Part shown: positions 1-8,203 of the stretch, piece by piece | How positions within the stretch are numbered: position 1 is the stretch's first letter | Layout: the number at the start of each line of letters is the position of its first letter | NCBI GenBank assembly: GCA_900314355.1 | Contig: OMUY01000084.1 | Span: 1-42,294 of the forward strand | DNA from: an uncultured Eubacteriales bacterium | GTDB lineage: Bacteria; Bacillota; Clostridia; Oscillospirales; Acutalibacteraceae | DNA length: 42,294 nt | Direction: 5' to 3' | Notes under the pieces: generated by a model | The model's input: only the letters and a program-made list of their open reading frames with translations | The model's database searches: none | Told to the model about the DNA's origin: nothing | Program-made: the position numbers and the translations under genes

Positions 1-55
1 CGTTTGAGGGGCGTGTGGTTTTCCCGTACGGGTTCAAGTCCCGTCTCTCGCACCA
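1..55 (+). tRNA. tRNA-Leu, 3' part only (anticodon probably GAG)
   Basis: The window opens inside a tRNA. The T arm is positions 28-44 (stem ACGGG/CCCGT, loop TTCAAGT), the 3' acceptor strand is CTCTCGC at 45-51, the discriminator is A52 and an encoded CCA follows at 53-55. An anticodon loop TTGAGGG (4-10) with 3' stem GCGTG (11-15) fits anticodon GAG. The 12-nt variable arm and discriminator A favour Leu over Ser. The 5' half lies outside the window, so the identity is a reading of partial structure. tRNA 3' ends are common integration sites. Confidence 0.8.
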
Positions 56-57
56 TG

Positions 58-98
58 AAAAAAGCCTCTTTTGTCTACCAAGGCAAGAGAGGCTTTTT
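58..98 (+). terminator. Intrinsic terminator of the tRNA
   Basis: The arm AAAAAGCCTCTT (about 59-70) pairs with AAGAGAGGCTTTTT (about 85-97), and the T-run ends the hairpin. It sits directly after the tRNA CCA end and should terminate the tRNA transcript. Confidence 0.8.
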
Positions 99-327
99 CC
101 TCACTTTCAGGGCAGAAACAAGCAAATATAAGCGTTTTCGGGCTTCGGAGTTGTCGATTGGCTTCCCCGGAGCCCGATTTTTTGCGTTCGGCTGCAAAAG
201 TTGAGGCAAAATGCTGGTATCCTTTTTGCGGTTCTTTGCAGATGCAAAGAACGCCTAAAAAGGACAGAGGGGACGGACTTGAACCAAAGAACCAGAATCA
301 AACCGAGCAAAATTTTGCATTCATATA
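99..327. other. Non-coding stretch with one long dyad
   Basis: I see no supported gene between the tRNA terminator and the arsR promoter. The one structure is a near-perfect inverted repeat at about 220-264. TCCTTTTT and TTCTTTGCA on the left match TGCAAAGAA and AAAAAGGA on the right around a 2-nt centre. It lacks a T-run, so it is not an obvious terminator. It could be a remnant of a small mobile or regulatory element. Confidence 0.4.
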
Positions 328-356
328 TTGACAAGCGTAAATGTGTATGCTATGAT
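328..356 (+). promoter_or_regulatory. Sigma-A promoter of the ars operon
   Basis: A perfect -35 TTGACA lies at 328-333, then a 17-nt spacer, then -10 TATGAT at 351-356. It is 30 nt upstream of the arsR start, so the transcript would begin close to the ribosome-binding site. ArsR proteins usually bind such core promoters to repress their own operon. Confidence 0.8.
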
Positions 357-385
357 AAGATCGTTCTCGGATGGAGGTAGTAAAA

Positions 386-700
386 ATGGGCTACAGAGAA
401 GATGTCAAGAAGATCAAAGCACTGGCAGATGAGAACCGTCTTGCTATCATGCGTGCGCTGCAGCACGGAGAAAAATGCGGCTGCGACTTGCTGGATGAGT
501 TGAATATCACGCAGCCCACATTATCCCACCACATGAAAATACTTGCAGACAGCGGACTTGTGGATTACAGCAAGGACGGAAAATGGATGCGTTACCGTAT
601 CTCGGCAGATGGCGTTCAGGCATTCCGAGAAATGATCCGCTCCTACGCAAGATGCGACTGCGAAGACACCAACGAGTATTCCTGCAGTTGCAATAGGTAA
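386..700 (+). CDS. arsR: ArsR/SmtB-family metalloregulator
   Basis: This is a 104-residue winged-helix repressor. ArsR proteins leave DNA when arsenite, antimonite or organoarsenicals bind cysteines. The DNA-reading helix is visible around TQPTLSHHMKIL (about residues 47-58). A Cys-x-Cys pair (CGCDLL) precedes it at the usual arsenic-sensing position, and the C terminus is cysteine-rich (CDC and CSC). I chose ATG 386 because GGAGGT at 373-378 is well spaced from it; ATG 371 would lie within that site. It is first in an operon with a permease and a thioredoxin-like gene, which fits arsenic sensing. The exact inducer is inferred. Confidence 0.88.
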   Translation: MGYREDVKKIKALADENRLAIMRALQHGEKCGCDLLDELNITQPTLSHHMKILADSGLVDYSKDGKWMRYRISADGVQAFREMIRSYARCDCEDTNEYSCSCNR

Positions 701-708
701 AGCTATAC

Positions 709-730
709 GGGCATTCCTTCGGGATTGCCC
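709..730 (+). promoter_or_regulatory. Intergenic TTCG-tetraloop hairpin
   Basis: Between arsR and the permease gene, GGGCATTCC (709-717) and GGATTGCCC (722-730) form a 9-bp stem with one mismatch around a TTCG tetraloop. No T-run follows, so it is more likely an mRNA-stabilising or processing hairpin than a terminator. Confidence 0.5.
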
Positions 731-790
731 ATATAAAACCGCATAAGCATAGACGCATTTGAATATGTCGAAGTAATTACGGAGGTCTAA

Positions 791-1804
791 ATGGAATTTC
801 TGAAGTCAATCGGGGTGTTCATGCAGGAGCAAATCCTTGGCATGAAATGGCTGAACACACTAATCGGGAAGTTGCTCTCGCTCCTCGGCCTTGATATAAC
901 AGGCAGGGTTGGCGGCAGCATTCAGTTCTTTCTCTACGATGTGATTAAAATTACGGTACTTCTGTGCATTTTGATCTTTTTCATCAGTTATATTCAGAGC
1001 TTTTTCCCGCCGGAACGAAGCAGGAAGATCATGGGACGGTTTCACGGGATAGGCGCGAATATTATAGGCGCACTGCTCGGAACGGTCACGCCGTTCTGCT
1101 CCTGCTCCTCTATCCCGCTATTCATTGGTTTTACGAGCGCGGGGCTTCCGCTTGGCGTCACGTTTTCGTTTCTCATTTCGTCACCAATGGTGGATCTCGG
1201 CAGTCTTGTTCTGCTGATGAGCATTTTCGGGTGGAAGATCGCCGTTGCATATGTGGTGCTCGGTCTTATCATCGCTGTGATCGGAGGCACTGTCATTGAA
1301 AAGCTTCATCTGGAAAAACAGGTTGAGGATTATATCAGAAACGCAAAAGCGATTGAGACGGCGGAAGAAAAACTCACTGTAAAGGATAGACTGATCTACG
1401 CAAAGGATCAGGTCGCCGCAACGTTCAAGAAAGTGTTCCCGTACATTTTGATCGGTGTAGGGGTCGGTGCGGTGATCCACAACTGGATCCCTGAAAGCTG
1501 GATCGAAACTGTACTGGGCAGCAACAATCCGTTCGGCGTCGTTCTTGCAACGATCCTCGGCGTGCCGATGTACGCAGATATTTTCGGCACTATCCCGGTT
1601 GCGGAGGCGTTGCTTGGCAAAGGGGCGCAGCTCGGAACAGTGCTGTCATTCATGATGGCGGTGACGACGCTATCTCTTCCGTCCCTCATTATGCTGCGCA
1701 AAGCGGTCAAGTCAAAACTGCTCGGCATATTTATTGGCATCTGCGTTGTGGGAATCATAATTGTCGGCTATCTCTTTAACGCCGTACAATTCTTATTCAT
1801 ATAA
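791..1804 (+). CDS. arsP: ArsP-like membrane permease (COG0701/DUF318)
   Basis: This is a 337-residue polytopic membrane protein with about eight hydrophobic segments. The signature is the cysteine cluster PFCSCSSIPLFIG near residue 100, followed by SAGLPLG and the SSPMVD segment, as in the ArsP/DUF318 permease family. Characterised ArsP proteins export trivalent organoarsenicals such as methylarsenite. A strong GGAGGT lies just before ATG 791. The gene sits between arsR and a CxxC thioredoxin-like gene, a frequent arrangement that supports arsenical efflux. Family members have also been annotated only as generic permeases, so the substrate is inferred from family and context. Confidence 0.82.
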   Translation: MEFLKSIGVFMQEQILGMKWLNTLIGKLLSLLGLDITGRVGGSIQFFLYDVIKITVLLCILIFFISYIQSFFPPERSRKIMGRFHGIGANIIGALLGTVTPFCSCSSIPLFIGFTSAGLPLGVTFSFLISSPMVDLGSLVLLMSIFGWKIAVAYVVLGLIIAVIGGTVIEKLHLEKQVEDYIRNAKAIETAEEKLTVKDRLIYAKDQVAATFKKVFPYILIGVGVGAVIHNWIPESWIETVLGSNNPFGVVLATILGVPMYADIFGTIPVAEALLGKGAQLGTVLSFMMAVTTLSLPSLIMLRKAVKSKLLGIFIGICVVGIIIVGYLFNAVQFLFI

Positions 1805-1823
1805 AAATTAGGAGGAAACGAAC

Positions 1824-2069
1824 ATGGCAAAATTGAATCTGAAAGTGATGGGCGGAGGATGCAGAAACTGCGAAGCTCTGCTCAAAAGCACGAACGAGGC
1901 CGTAAAGGAGCTCGGACTCGATGCGGACGTCGAGTACGTTACGGACATGGAACGTATCATGACATACGGCGTAATGAGAATGCCGGTGCTTGCGATCAAC
2001 GATAAGGTCGTCTCACAGGGCAAGGTTCTGAAGACTAAAGAGGTCGTAAAAGTTTTGCAGTCTGTATAA
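1824..2069 (+). CDS. Small thioredoxin-like redox protein (CxxC)
   Basis: This is an 81-residue thioredoxin-fold protein of the 'redox-active disulfide protein 2' type. The active site GGGCRNCEALL, a Cys-Arg-Asn-Cys pair, lies at about residues 11-21. The cis-proline loop (RMPVLAIND) is around residues 53-61. It has no signal peptide, so it should be cytoplasmic. GGAGG stands 8 nt before the ATG, and only 19 nt separate it from the permease gene, so the genes are co-transcribed. Proteins of this type often accompany ArsP-like permeases. A role in reducing or handing over the metalloid is plausible but not shown by the sequence. Confidence 0.8.
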   Translation: MAKLNLKVMGGGCRNCEALLKSTNEAVKELGLDADVEYVTDMERIMTYGVMRMPVLAINDKVVSQGKVLKTKEVVKVLQSV

Positions 2070-2079
2070 AAAGTGAATT

Positions 2080-2126
2080 AGACACCGAGCAACTGAACAG
2101 TCAGTTGCCCGGTGTCTATTTATTTA
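2080..2126 (+). terminator. Terminator after the ars operon
   Basis: AGACACCG...CAACTGA (2080-2097) pairs with TCAGTTG...CGGTGTCT (2101-2117). The stem is long and nearly perfect, the loop is short, and an AT-rich tract follows. It closes the three-gene ars operon. Confidence 0.8.
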
Positions 2127-2211
2127 TGCACAGCGGCACTGTGTTAAACGATCTCAACCACATATTCACGAAAAATATCCATTCAAGTAAGGATTTAATT
2201 ACGCTAAATTG

Positions 2212-2240
2212 TTGAAATCCGGGGAGTTTTGTGGTAAAAT
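2212..2240 (+). promoter_or_regulatory. Promoter of the WYL regulator and defence operon
   Basis: A -35 TTGAAA lies at 2212-2217, then a 17-nt spacer, then -10 TAAAAT at 2235-2240. It lies 41 nt before the regulator start. No other clear promoter was seen before the 840-residue gene, so this may drive the whole defence operon. Confidence 0.65.
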
Positions 2241-2281
2241 AGATAAGTATCTTTGTACCCTTTTCACGAAGGAGGCGCGGC

Positions 2282-3298
2282 ATGGCTGCAAATATGCAAA
2301 AAATCAAGCTGCTGAAGCTGTATGAGCTGTTACGCAAAGAGACGGATGAAAGCCATCCCATCTCCCGTGTCGAGCTTTGCAGACGGCTTAATGAAATGGG
2401 CATTTCCAGCAACGTCCGGACGCTGAGTTTGGACATCGAAGTAATGCAGGACAATGGCTTCGAAATCATGAGCTACCTGAAGGACAAAGAAAAATTTTAC
2501 TACGTTCCGGAGCATGAGCTCACGGTGCCGGAGATCAAAATCCTGATCGACGCGGTGCAGGCGGCCAGCTTCGTCACGGAAAAGAAAACGGCAGAGCTCG
2601 TTGAAAAGGTCGCCGCTCTCGGTGGATCCCATCAAGCGGAGCTGCTGAAAGAAAACATGGTCTGCTTTAACACCCGGAAGCACACGAATGAGTCTATTCT
2701 CTACACCGTCGATGGTATCGAGGATGCGATCATCCGGAGAAAGAAGATCGCGTTCAATTACTTCCATCTCAACGAGAAGGCCGAGCGGGTTTTCGTCACA
2801 ACGAGCACCGGCGAAAAGAAGCGTTATTACGTGGAACCGGTCGCGCTTATATTTAATGAAGACAACTATTACCTGATGGCCTACAGCAACAGGCACCCAG
2901 AGCGGACAGCGAGCTACCGCGTTGATCGTATGGATCACTTGGAAGTTGTTGAAGAGTCCGTCCTCTCCGACGAAGCCATAGCAAAGATTGACGGCGTAGC
3001 TGAATTCACGGAGCAGGCCTTCAAGATGTTCAGCGGCGACCTTGAAGATGTGGTGCTGCAGTTTGACAAATCCCTCATAGGGCCTGTGTTTGACAAGTTC
3101 GGTGAGGATACTGCTATGATGCCGATCAATGATACCACGTGTGCTGCAACCGTGCATGTGTAGGTTAGCCCCACGTTCTATGGTTGGCTTGCTCAGTTTG
3201 CGGATAAAATGAGAATTCTATCTCCCGACCATCTGATATATGAATTCCGCAATCACATAGAAATGATACTCGCAGAAAAAGCGATCGAGGTCAAATAA
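2282..3298 (+). pseudogene. WYL-domain regulator (BrxR/CapW-like) with in-frame amber codon
   Basis: The reading frame starts at ATG 2282 behind AAGGAGG (2269-2275). It encodes an N-terminal winged-helix domain (about residues 1-80) and a WYL domain with the typical stretch YYVEPVALIFNEDNYYLMAY (about residues 180-199). It hits TAG at 3161-3163 after 293 codons. The same frame then continues without interruption to TAA at 3296-3298. That tail (VSPTFYGWLAQFADKMRI...) is the typical WCX C-terminal end of this family. One base change therefore separates it from a 338-residue protein. BrxR-type WYL proteins repress BREX and other defence operons, matching its place here. Loss of the tail could alter ligand response, or the gene may be inactive. 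Confidence 0.85.
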
Positions 3299-3337
3299 TT
3301 CAAGGTGCCATCTTAGCATTATGGAAGGAGGATGACT

Positions 3338-5860
3338 ATGGAGCTGAAAAACAGACAGCCGCAATGGGATATATATGAAGCCGTCATCCTTCTCGATGGT
3401 TACCTTGAATCACTAAAGAAGACACAACCTCGCTCACACATAATAAAACGGGTTTCACAAGATTTACGGCAAATGGCGCAAAACCGTGGAATCGCCATTG
3501 ACGAAGTCTATAGAAATGAAAACGGCATTTCTTATCAGATGCAGAGCATGGAATCTGCGTACAAAGGGCAGAAGGTTTACGTTCCTGCTACGAGACTCTT
3601 CCGCGAAGCCGTTGATTTATACAGAGACAATTACGAGCAATACCTCTCTACGTTAACGGAGGCAAGAAGAATGATCGATGCTAGACCAGATACCAAAAAA
3701 GCCTTTTTGGAATGGGCTGCATCCGCTGTTTCGCAGAAGAAGTATAAGTGGATAGAAGCTAACCTGAAAAAAGCAGAACAATTCGGGATAAAGGCAAGAC
3801 TTATCTCCGGATCTCTTTTCGATGTTGTCGATGAAAGTGTGCTTGCGTCGCTACTCAATGCACTTCAAAAGAATAAGGTTTTCAAAGTTACGAACAGAGT
3901 TCATTATGGAAAGATAATCGGCGACTTCATGCTTTATATGAGGTACTGCGCCGAGCGCCCGGTCATCGAAAGCATAGGAACAGAAGAAGATACCGATTCC
4001 AAAGACGAGATTGCAGCTTCTGCCACCGAACAGAGCGAATCCGGTATTCCTGTTTCTGTTTCCAGACGTATGGTTAACTTTTCCAACATTGGAAGCATGG
4101 CATATACAAGGCCACTCTCTTTTGAATACAAGGGAGAAATCCATGACGCGAAAAAATGGGGCAGTCTATATGTCAAGCTGATTTCAATGCTGCGCGTGGA
4201 GTTCGCTGATTTATTTGCTGCCTCAGTAGATAAAAAGACTTTTCATACAGATGCGTTAATGATTGCGTCGGAGGAAAAGAAGCACCTACTGAGAATGCCC
4301 AGAGCAATCGGTGGTGGCCAGTATATTGAGGGTAACTGCTCTGCCACAAGAATCGTAAAAGGCATCAAGGGATTTCTTGACCTATGCGGAGTGCAGTACG
4401 ATCGGCTACATATTTGGTATCAAAAGCTTGATGATACAACCAACGCAGACGATACTTTGACCGGAACAATGCCCGCAGTTGAAGTGAATCCCGAAATCGC
4501 AAGTGTTTTGCGGCAACACTATCAGTTTGGCTTTAAATTCGAATCGATTCGAGAAATGATGCGATTCAGGCAATTTGCCGCAGCGATGGACATCACGTTG
4601 CCTTCGGATGACGAAGAACTGAAGAGGGAAATACTCGCATCCGGTACTGTGATCGAGGACAGGGTGTATTGCAAAAGCGACGATCTGCCTTCCCAATTAC
4701 AGAGTATTATCGAGGACGTCTTCTCCACCGGAGCGGAAGTCATTTATTACGAATGCCTGTTCGACGGTCAATCGGAATGGATGTCAAGTCATCTGATTAC
4801 TTCAGATAATATGCTCAAGGAATACTTACAGAAGCATCTTCGTGGCTGCTCCTTCTCCAAGAAATTCATGAACAGAGGCGCAAAGCTTACGGAAAAAGCA
4901 GCAGTTACTTCTGAAATAAAGCGGGTATGGGGTGATAAGCAGACAGAGAGTGTCGATGTTTTGAGCGAGAAACTGCCCTATATCCCAAAGGGAAATATTT
5001 GGCGAGTTATTTCTGGCAATGACGATTTCGTTCTTTCCTCCGAAGGAGTTTATCTTCTTGTTGATCGGCTGCGTATTACCGATGATGAAATCGAAGATAT
5101 TCTCGACTTTGTCAGCTCGACGTGCGAAGAGAAAGGATTCGCGTCATTGAGTGACGTCCCGCTTGGTGACATCGAAGAGGAAAACTACGAACTCACTGCG
5201 CTTGCAATATATAACGCGATTTACAAAAAAGTGCTGAGGGATAAATACCATCTTAACGGAAAGATCCTGACAGTAGATAATCCCGATCTGGATGTGGTCA
5301 CTCTTTTGAAGCAATTCATCGCCGGAAGAGAATCGTGTTCTTTCGATGAGGTGTCAGAGAAAGTTGTTGATCTTACTGGTGGGACAAACCGTCAATATGC
5401 TTTTCAGGCGCTTTACGATGAGATGGTGAGGACAGAAGCAAATCGATTCGTCGCAAACAGATTTGTGGATTTTAGGGTCGACGAAATAGACCGGATTCTG
5501 GCTGGCTTCGTTACGGATCACTTCGTAGCAATTCGAGATATTACGACCTTTGCGATGTTCCCGCTCTGTGGCCAGAACTGGAACCATTATCTCCTGGAAA
5601 GCTATTGTTACAAATATAGCAAGAAATATAGCCTGCATGTTCTCCACTTCAATGATAAAAATGCTGGAATCATTGCAGAGCGAACATTTGATAGGCAGTA
5701 CGTTGAAATGCTCGCCTTGGCCTTGGCCAGAACAGATACTGAATTGACACCTGAAGCTGCAGGTCAGTATTTGTTTAATACGGGGTACATGGCTAAGAGC
5801 AAGTATGCGCGACTTGAAGAAATAATACAGCAGGCAAGAGAACTGCGAGAAAGGAAGTGA
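3338..5860 (+). CDS. Large unrecognised protein, first gene of the BREX-like operon
   Basis: This 840-residue cytoplasmic protein has no signal peptide or membrane segment. I do not recognise a catalytic motif. Residues about 8-75 (QWDIYEAVILLDGYL onward, ending near ENGISYQM) resemble an N-terminal module I associate with Clostridia proteins of unknown role. The middle is acidic and variable around 215-245. The C-terminal third has a helical segment around IPKGNIWRVI and LRITDDEIEDI that could be a winged-helix or HARE-HTH-like fold. The last 150 residues are conserved-looking (FAMFPLCGQNWNHYLLESY). AGGAGG at 3326-3331 favours ATG 3338 over ATG 3332. It ends 5 nt before the BrxP start, implying a shared role. 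It is not among the four core type 4 BREX genes I know. Confidence 0.7.
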   Translation: MELKNRQPQWDIYEAVILLDGYLESLKKTQPRSHIIKRVSQDLRQMAQNRGIAIDEVYRNENGISYQMQSMESAYKGQKVYVPATRLFREAVDLYRDNYEQYLSTLTEARRMIDARPDTKKAFLEWAASAVSQKKYKWIEANLKKAEQFGIKARLISGSLFDVVDESVLASLLNALQKNKVFKVTNRVHYGKIIGDFMLYMRYCAERPVIESIGTEEDTDSKDEIAASATEQSESGIPVSVSRRMVNFSNIGSMAYTRPLSFEYKGEIHDAKKWGSLYVKLISMLRVEFADLFAASVDKKTFHTDALMIASEEKKHLLRMPRAIGGGQYIEGNCSATRIVKGIKGFLDLCGVQYDRLHIWYQKLDDTTNADDTLTGTMPAVEVNPEIASVLRQHYQFGFKFESIREMMRFRQFAAAMDITLPSDDEELKREILASGTVIEDRVYCKSDDLPSQLQSIIEDVFSTGAEVIYYECLFDGQSEWMSSHLITSDNMLKEYLQKHLRGCSFSKKFMNRGAKLTEKAAVTSEIKRVWGDKQTESVDVLSEKLPYIPKGNIWRVISGNDDFVLSSEGVYLLVDRLRITDDEIEDILDFVSSTCEEKGFASLSDVPLGDIEEENYELTALAIYNAIYKKVLRDKYHLNGKILTVDNPDLDVVTLLKQFIAGRESCSFDEVSEKVVDLTGGTNRQYAFQALYDEMVRTEANRFVANRFVDFRVDEIDRILAGFVTDHFVAIRDITTFAMFPLCGQNWNHYLLESYCYKYSKKYSLHVLHFNDKNAGIIAERTFDRQYVEMLALALARTDTELTPEAAGQYLFNTGYMAKSKYARLEEIIQQARELRERK

Positions 5861-5865
5861 TTAGT

Positions 5866-8202
5866 ATGTATTCCTATACCTTTGACGCGGAAACCGGTGG
5901 AATAATACTGAATTCAACTCCTACAAATTTCTCGAAGGAGCCACGTCCTGTATATGCACAGGAAATGGATATCCTTGGATTTGATAAATACTGGAACTAT
6001 GAAAAGCAGAATGATGTTCCATATATGTGGGCGGAGGCAAACGCGTATTGGTACAGAGGCACACAAGTTGCAAAGACAAAAGGCGGTGACCTTTATTCTG
6101 CGCCAGAACTGCAACCGATCAGAGATGAGAACGGATCGATACTGTTTTGCGCAGAAAGCGGATATCATTTAACACCTATTGATTTGGAGCAGATGTGCTT
6201 GAAAAACGAAGATCTCCTTACTGTTATCGAAGATGCAACTGTCAAACGAATAGTCAAGGAGTATGAAAAATTCAAAAGCAAACTTGATATATTCCATGTA
6301 GCTTTCTCCGGTGGCAAGGATAGTGCGGTCTTGCTGGACTTGGTTAGAAAAGCTCTTCCGAAAGACAGTTTCGTTGTGATTTTCGGTGACACGGGAATGG
6401 AATTCCCAGACACATATAAAACCGTCGAACACACGAAACAACAATGCGAGATTGACGGCACTCCATTCTACATTGCACGCTCCCATTTTGACCCGAAGGA
6501 TTCATGGAAGCTGTTTGGCCCTCCGGCAAGAGTATTACGCTGGTGCTGTAGTGTTCACAAGAGCACCCCGCAAACACTCAAAATGCGGGAAATCACCGGG
6601 AAGAACAATTATGTTGGAATGGACTTCGTCGGAGTAAGAGCGCATGAAAGTGTAGCACGAAGCAAGTACGATTATGAAAACTTTGGAAAGAAACAGCGAG
6701 GGCAGTACAGCTACAACCCAATTTTAGAATGGACGTCGGCAGAAGTTTGGTTATACATTTTTAATAACCATCTGTACATCAACGACGCTTACAAGAAAGG
6801 AAATGCGCGGGCAGGATGTCTTTTTTGTCCCATGGGAGGCGGATCTAGCGATTTCTTTAGGCGTCACGCATATACCCAAGAACTGGATCAGTACGTTGAG
6901 TATATCAAAGCGTCCTATTCGTCAACAGATCCGCAAAAAGCAGAATCCTATATTAAAAATGGCGGTTGGAGCGCAAGAAACAACGGCAGAGATTTGAAGG
7001 ACAACAAATTCCGCTGCGTGGAAAACACAACAAAGGGTAATATCATTATTACCGTAACAAAGCCCACGACAGATTGGAAAGAATGGATAAAAACACTTGG
7101 CACATTGATTGAAACAGAGGACGGATATTCGATTCTATTTGAGAATAGTGAGATTTCGTTCCGTGTCGAGTCAAAAATTGATGGCTATGTTGTGTATTTA
7201 CCAGAAAAAGTTGCGACTGAGAATCCTAAGTTTTCCAGATTGTTTAAGCAGGTTTTTCGCAAAGCGTCATATTGCTCAGCTTGTAGAGTATGCGAAACGA
7301 ATTGTCGGAACGGCTGCATTAGATTCACGAACGGAAAGCTCAGTATTACGAACTGTGTGCACTGCTATCAGTGCCATAATATAGAGAGTGGATGCTTGCT
7401 ATTCCATTCCCTTAGACACCCGCAAGGAGGAGGCGTTGGTATGAAAAGTTTAAACTCATTTGCTGATCACGCACCGAAGCGTGACTGGTTGGTTTCGTTC
7501 TTCGATCTCAAGGAAGACTTCTTCACTGAGCATACTCTTGGCCCCATGATGTATGATATGTTCAGGCGTTTTCTCAGAGATGCCGGTTTGAATGAAAAGA
7601 ACCATTTCACCGCATTTGCTGAGTTGATCGATAATATGGGTTGGGAAACTGATACAGCCCTCGGACTTATCCTCGTCAATTTGGCAATGGAGAATCCGCA
7701 GATTGCATGGTACATAAACAACATGGATATCGGATATTTCTACGAGAGATCAAAAATCGAAGAGATGCTCATGTCCGTCGAAGTTAAACCAAAAGACGCC
7801 AAGTCAATTGCAAAGGCATATAAAAGAATTGTTGAGACACCTTTCGGGACAGTACTGAATTTCGGATACGTTACAGACGATGATGATATGGTACGCACCA
7901 AATGCTCGATCAGCGATAATAGAGTGTTACTGTACGCTCTCTACAAATTCGCTGAGAAATGTAATTTGGCCAAAGAATTTAGCGTCGCATATTTGCTTGA
8001 CGAATCCGTTGAAAGAGATGGCGTAAGTCCAATCCGAATCTTCGGGTTATATGATGAGGAAGAACTGAAATCCAGACTTCTGGGATTGTCCTCCGCATAT
8101 CCTGAGTTTATTAATGCAACATTTACAAATGACTTGCAAACCATCACGCTGAGAGAGAAGTCCAGCAAAGATGTGCTTGATATGTTCAAGGAGGAACTGT
8201 AA
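5866..8202 (+). CDS. brxP: BrxP-like PAPS-reductase-family protein with ferredoxin and DUF4007-like domains
   Basis: This is a 778-residue multidomain protein. An ATP-pyrophosphatase (PP-loop) core carries SGGKDS at residues 148-153, followed by FGDTGMEFP, WCCSVHK, and the cysteine-rich GCLFCPMGGG. This is the DndC-like arrangement used to adenylate or sulfurate a substrate. Cysteines 470, 473, 476 and 480 (CxxCxxCxxxC) and 497, 500, 503 and 510 look like a two-cluster [4Fe-4S] ferredoxin domain. From about residue 526 the sequence (MKSLNSFADHAPKRDW) resembles DUF4007, a partner of DndC-like proteins. ATG 5866 is preferred over GTG 5857 because AGGA lies at 5852. BrxP is the hallmark of type 4 BREX. 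Use of sulfur on DNA is an inference. Confidence 0.85.
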   Translation: MYSYTFDAETGGIILNSTPTNFSKEPRPVYAQEMDILGFDKYWNYEKQNDVPYMWAEANAYWYRGTQVAKTKGGDLYSAPELQPIRDENGSILFCAESGYHLTPIDLEQMCLKNEDLLTVIEDATVKRIVKEYEKFKSKLDIFHVAFSGGKDSAVLLDLVRKALPKDSFVVIFGDTGMEFPDTYKTVEHTKQQCEIDGTPFYIARSHFDPKDSWKLFGPPARVLRWCCSVHKSTPQTLKMREITGKNNYVGMDFVGVRAHESVARSKYDYENFGKKQRGQYSYNPILEWTSAEVWLYIFNNHLYINDAYKKGNARAGCLFCPMGGGSSDFFRRHAYTQELDQYVEYIKASYSSTDPQKAESYIKNGGWSARNNGRDLKDNKFRCVENTTKGNIIITVTKPTTDWKEWIKTLGTLIETEDGYSILFENSEISFRVESKIDGYVVYLPEKVATENPKFSRLFKQVFRKASYCSACRVCETNCRNGCIRFTNGKLSITNCVHCYQCHNIESGCLLFHSLRHPQGGGVGMKSLNSFADHAPKRDWLVSFFDLKEDFFTEHTLGPMMYDMFRRFLRDAGLNEKNHFTAFAELIDNMGWETDTALGLILVNLAMENPQIAWYINNMDIGYFYERSKIEEMLMSVEVKPKDAKSIAKAYKRIVETPFGTVLNFGYVTDDDDMVRTKCSISDNRVLLYALYKFAEKCNLAKEFSVAYLLDESVERDGVSPIRIFGLYDEEELKSRLLGLSSAYPEFINATFTNDLQTITLREKSSKDVLDMFKEEL

Positions 8203-8203
8203 T

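Noticed and set aside
2129-2143. CACAG/CTGTG inverted repeat before the WYL gene as an operator
   Set aside because: Only 5 bp per arm and about 70 nt upstream of the -35; too weak to call.
3161-3163. TAG read as glutamine (recoded stop) in the WYL gene
   Set aside because: The rest of the window reads well with the standard code, and the SLOG remnant ends naturally at TAG. A nonsense mutation is the simpler explanation.
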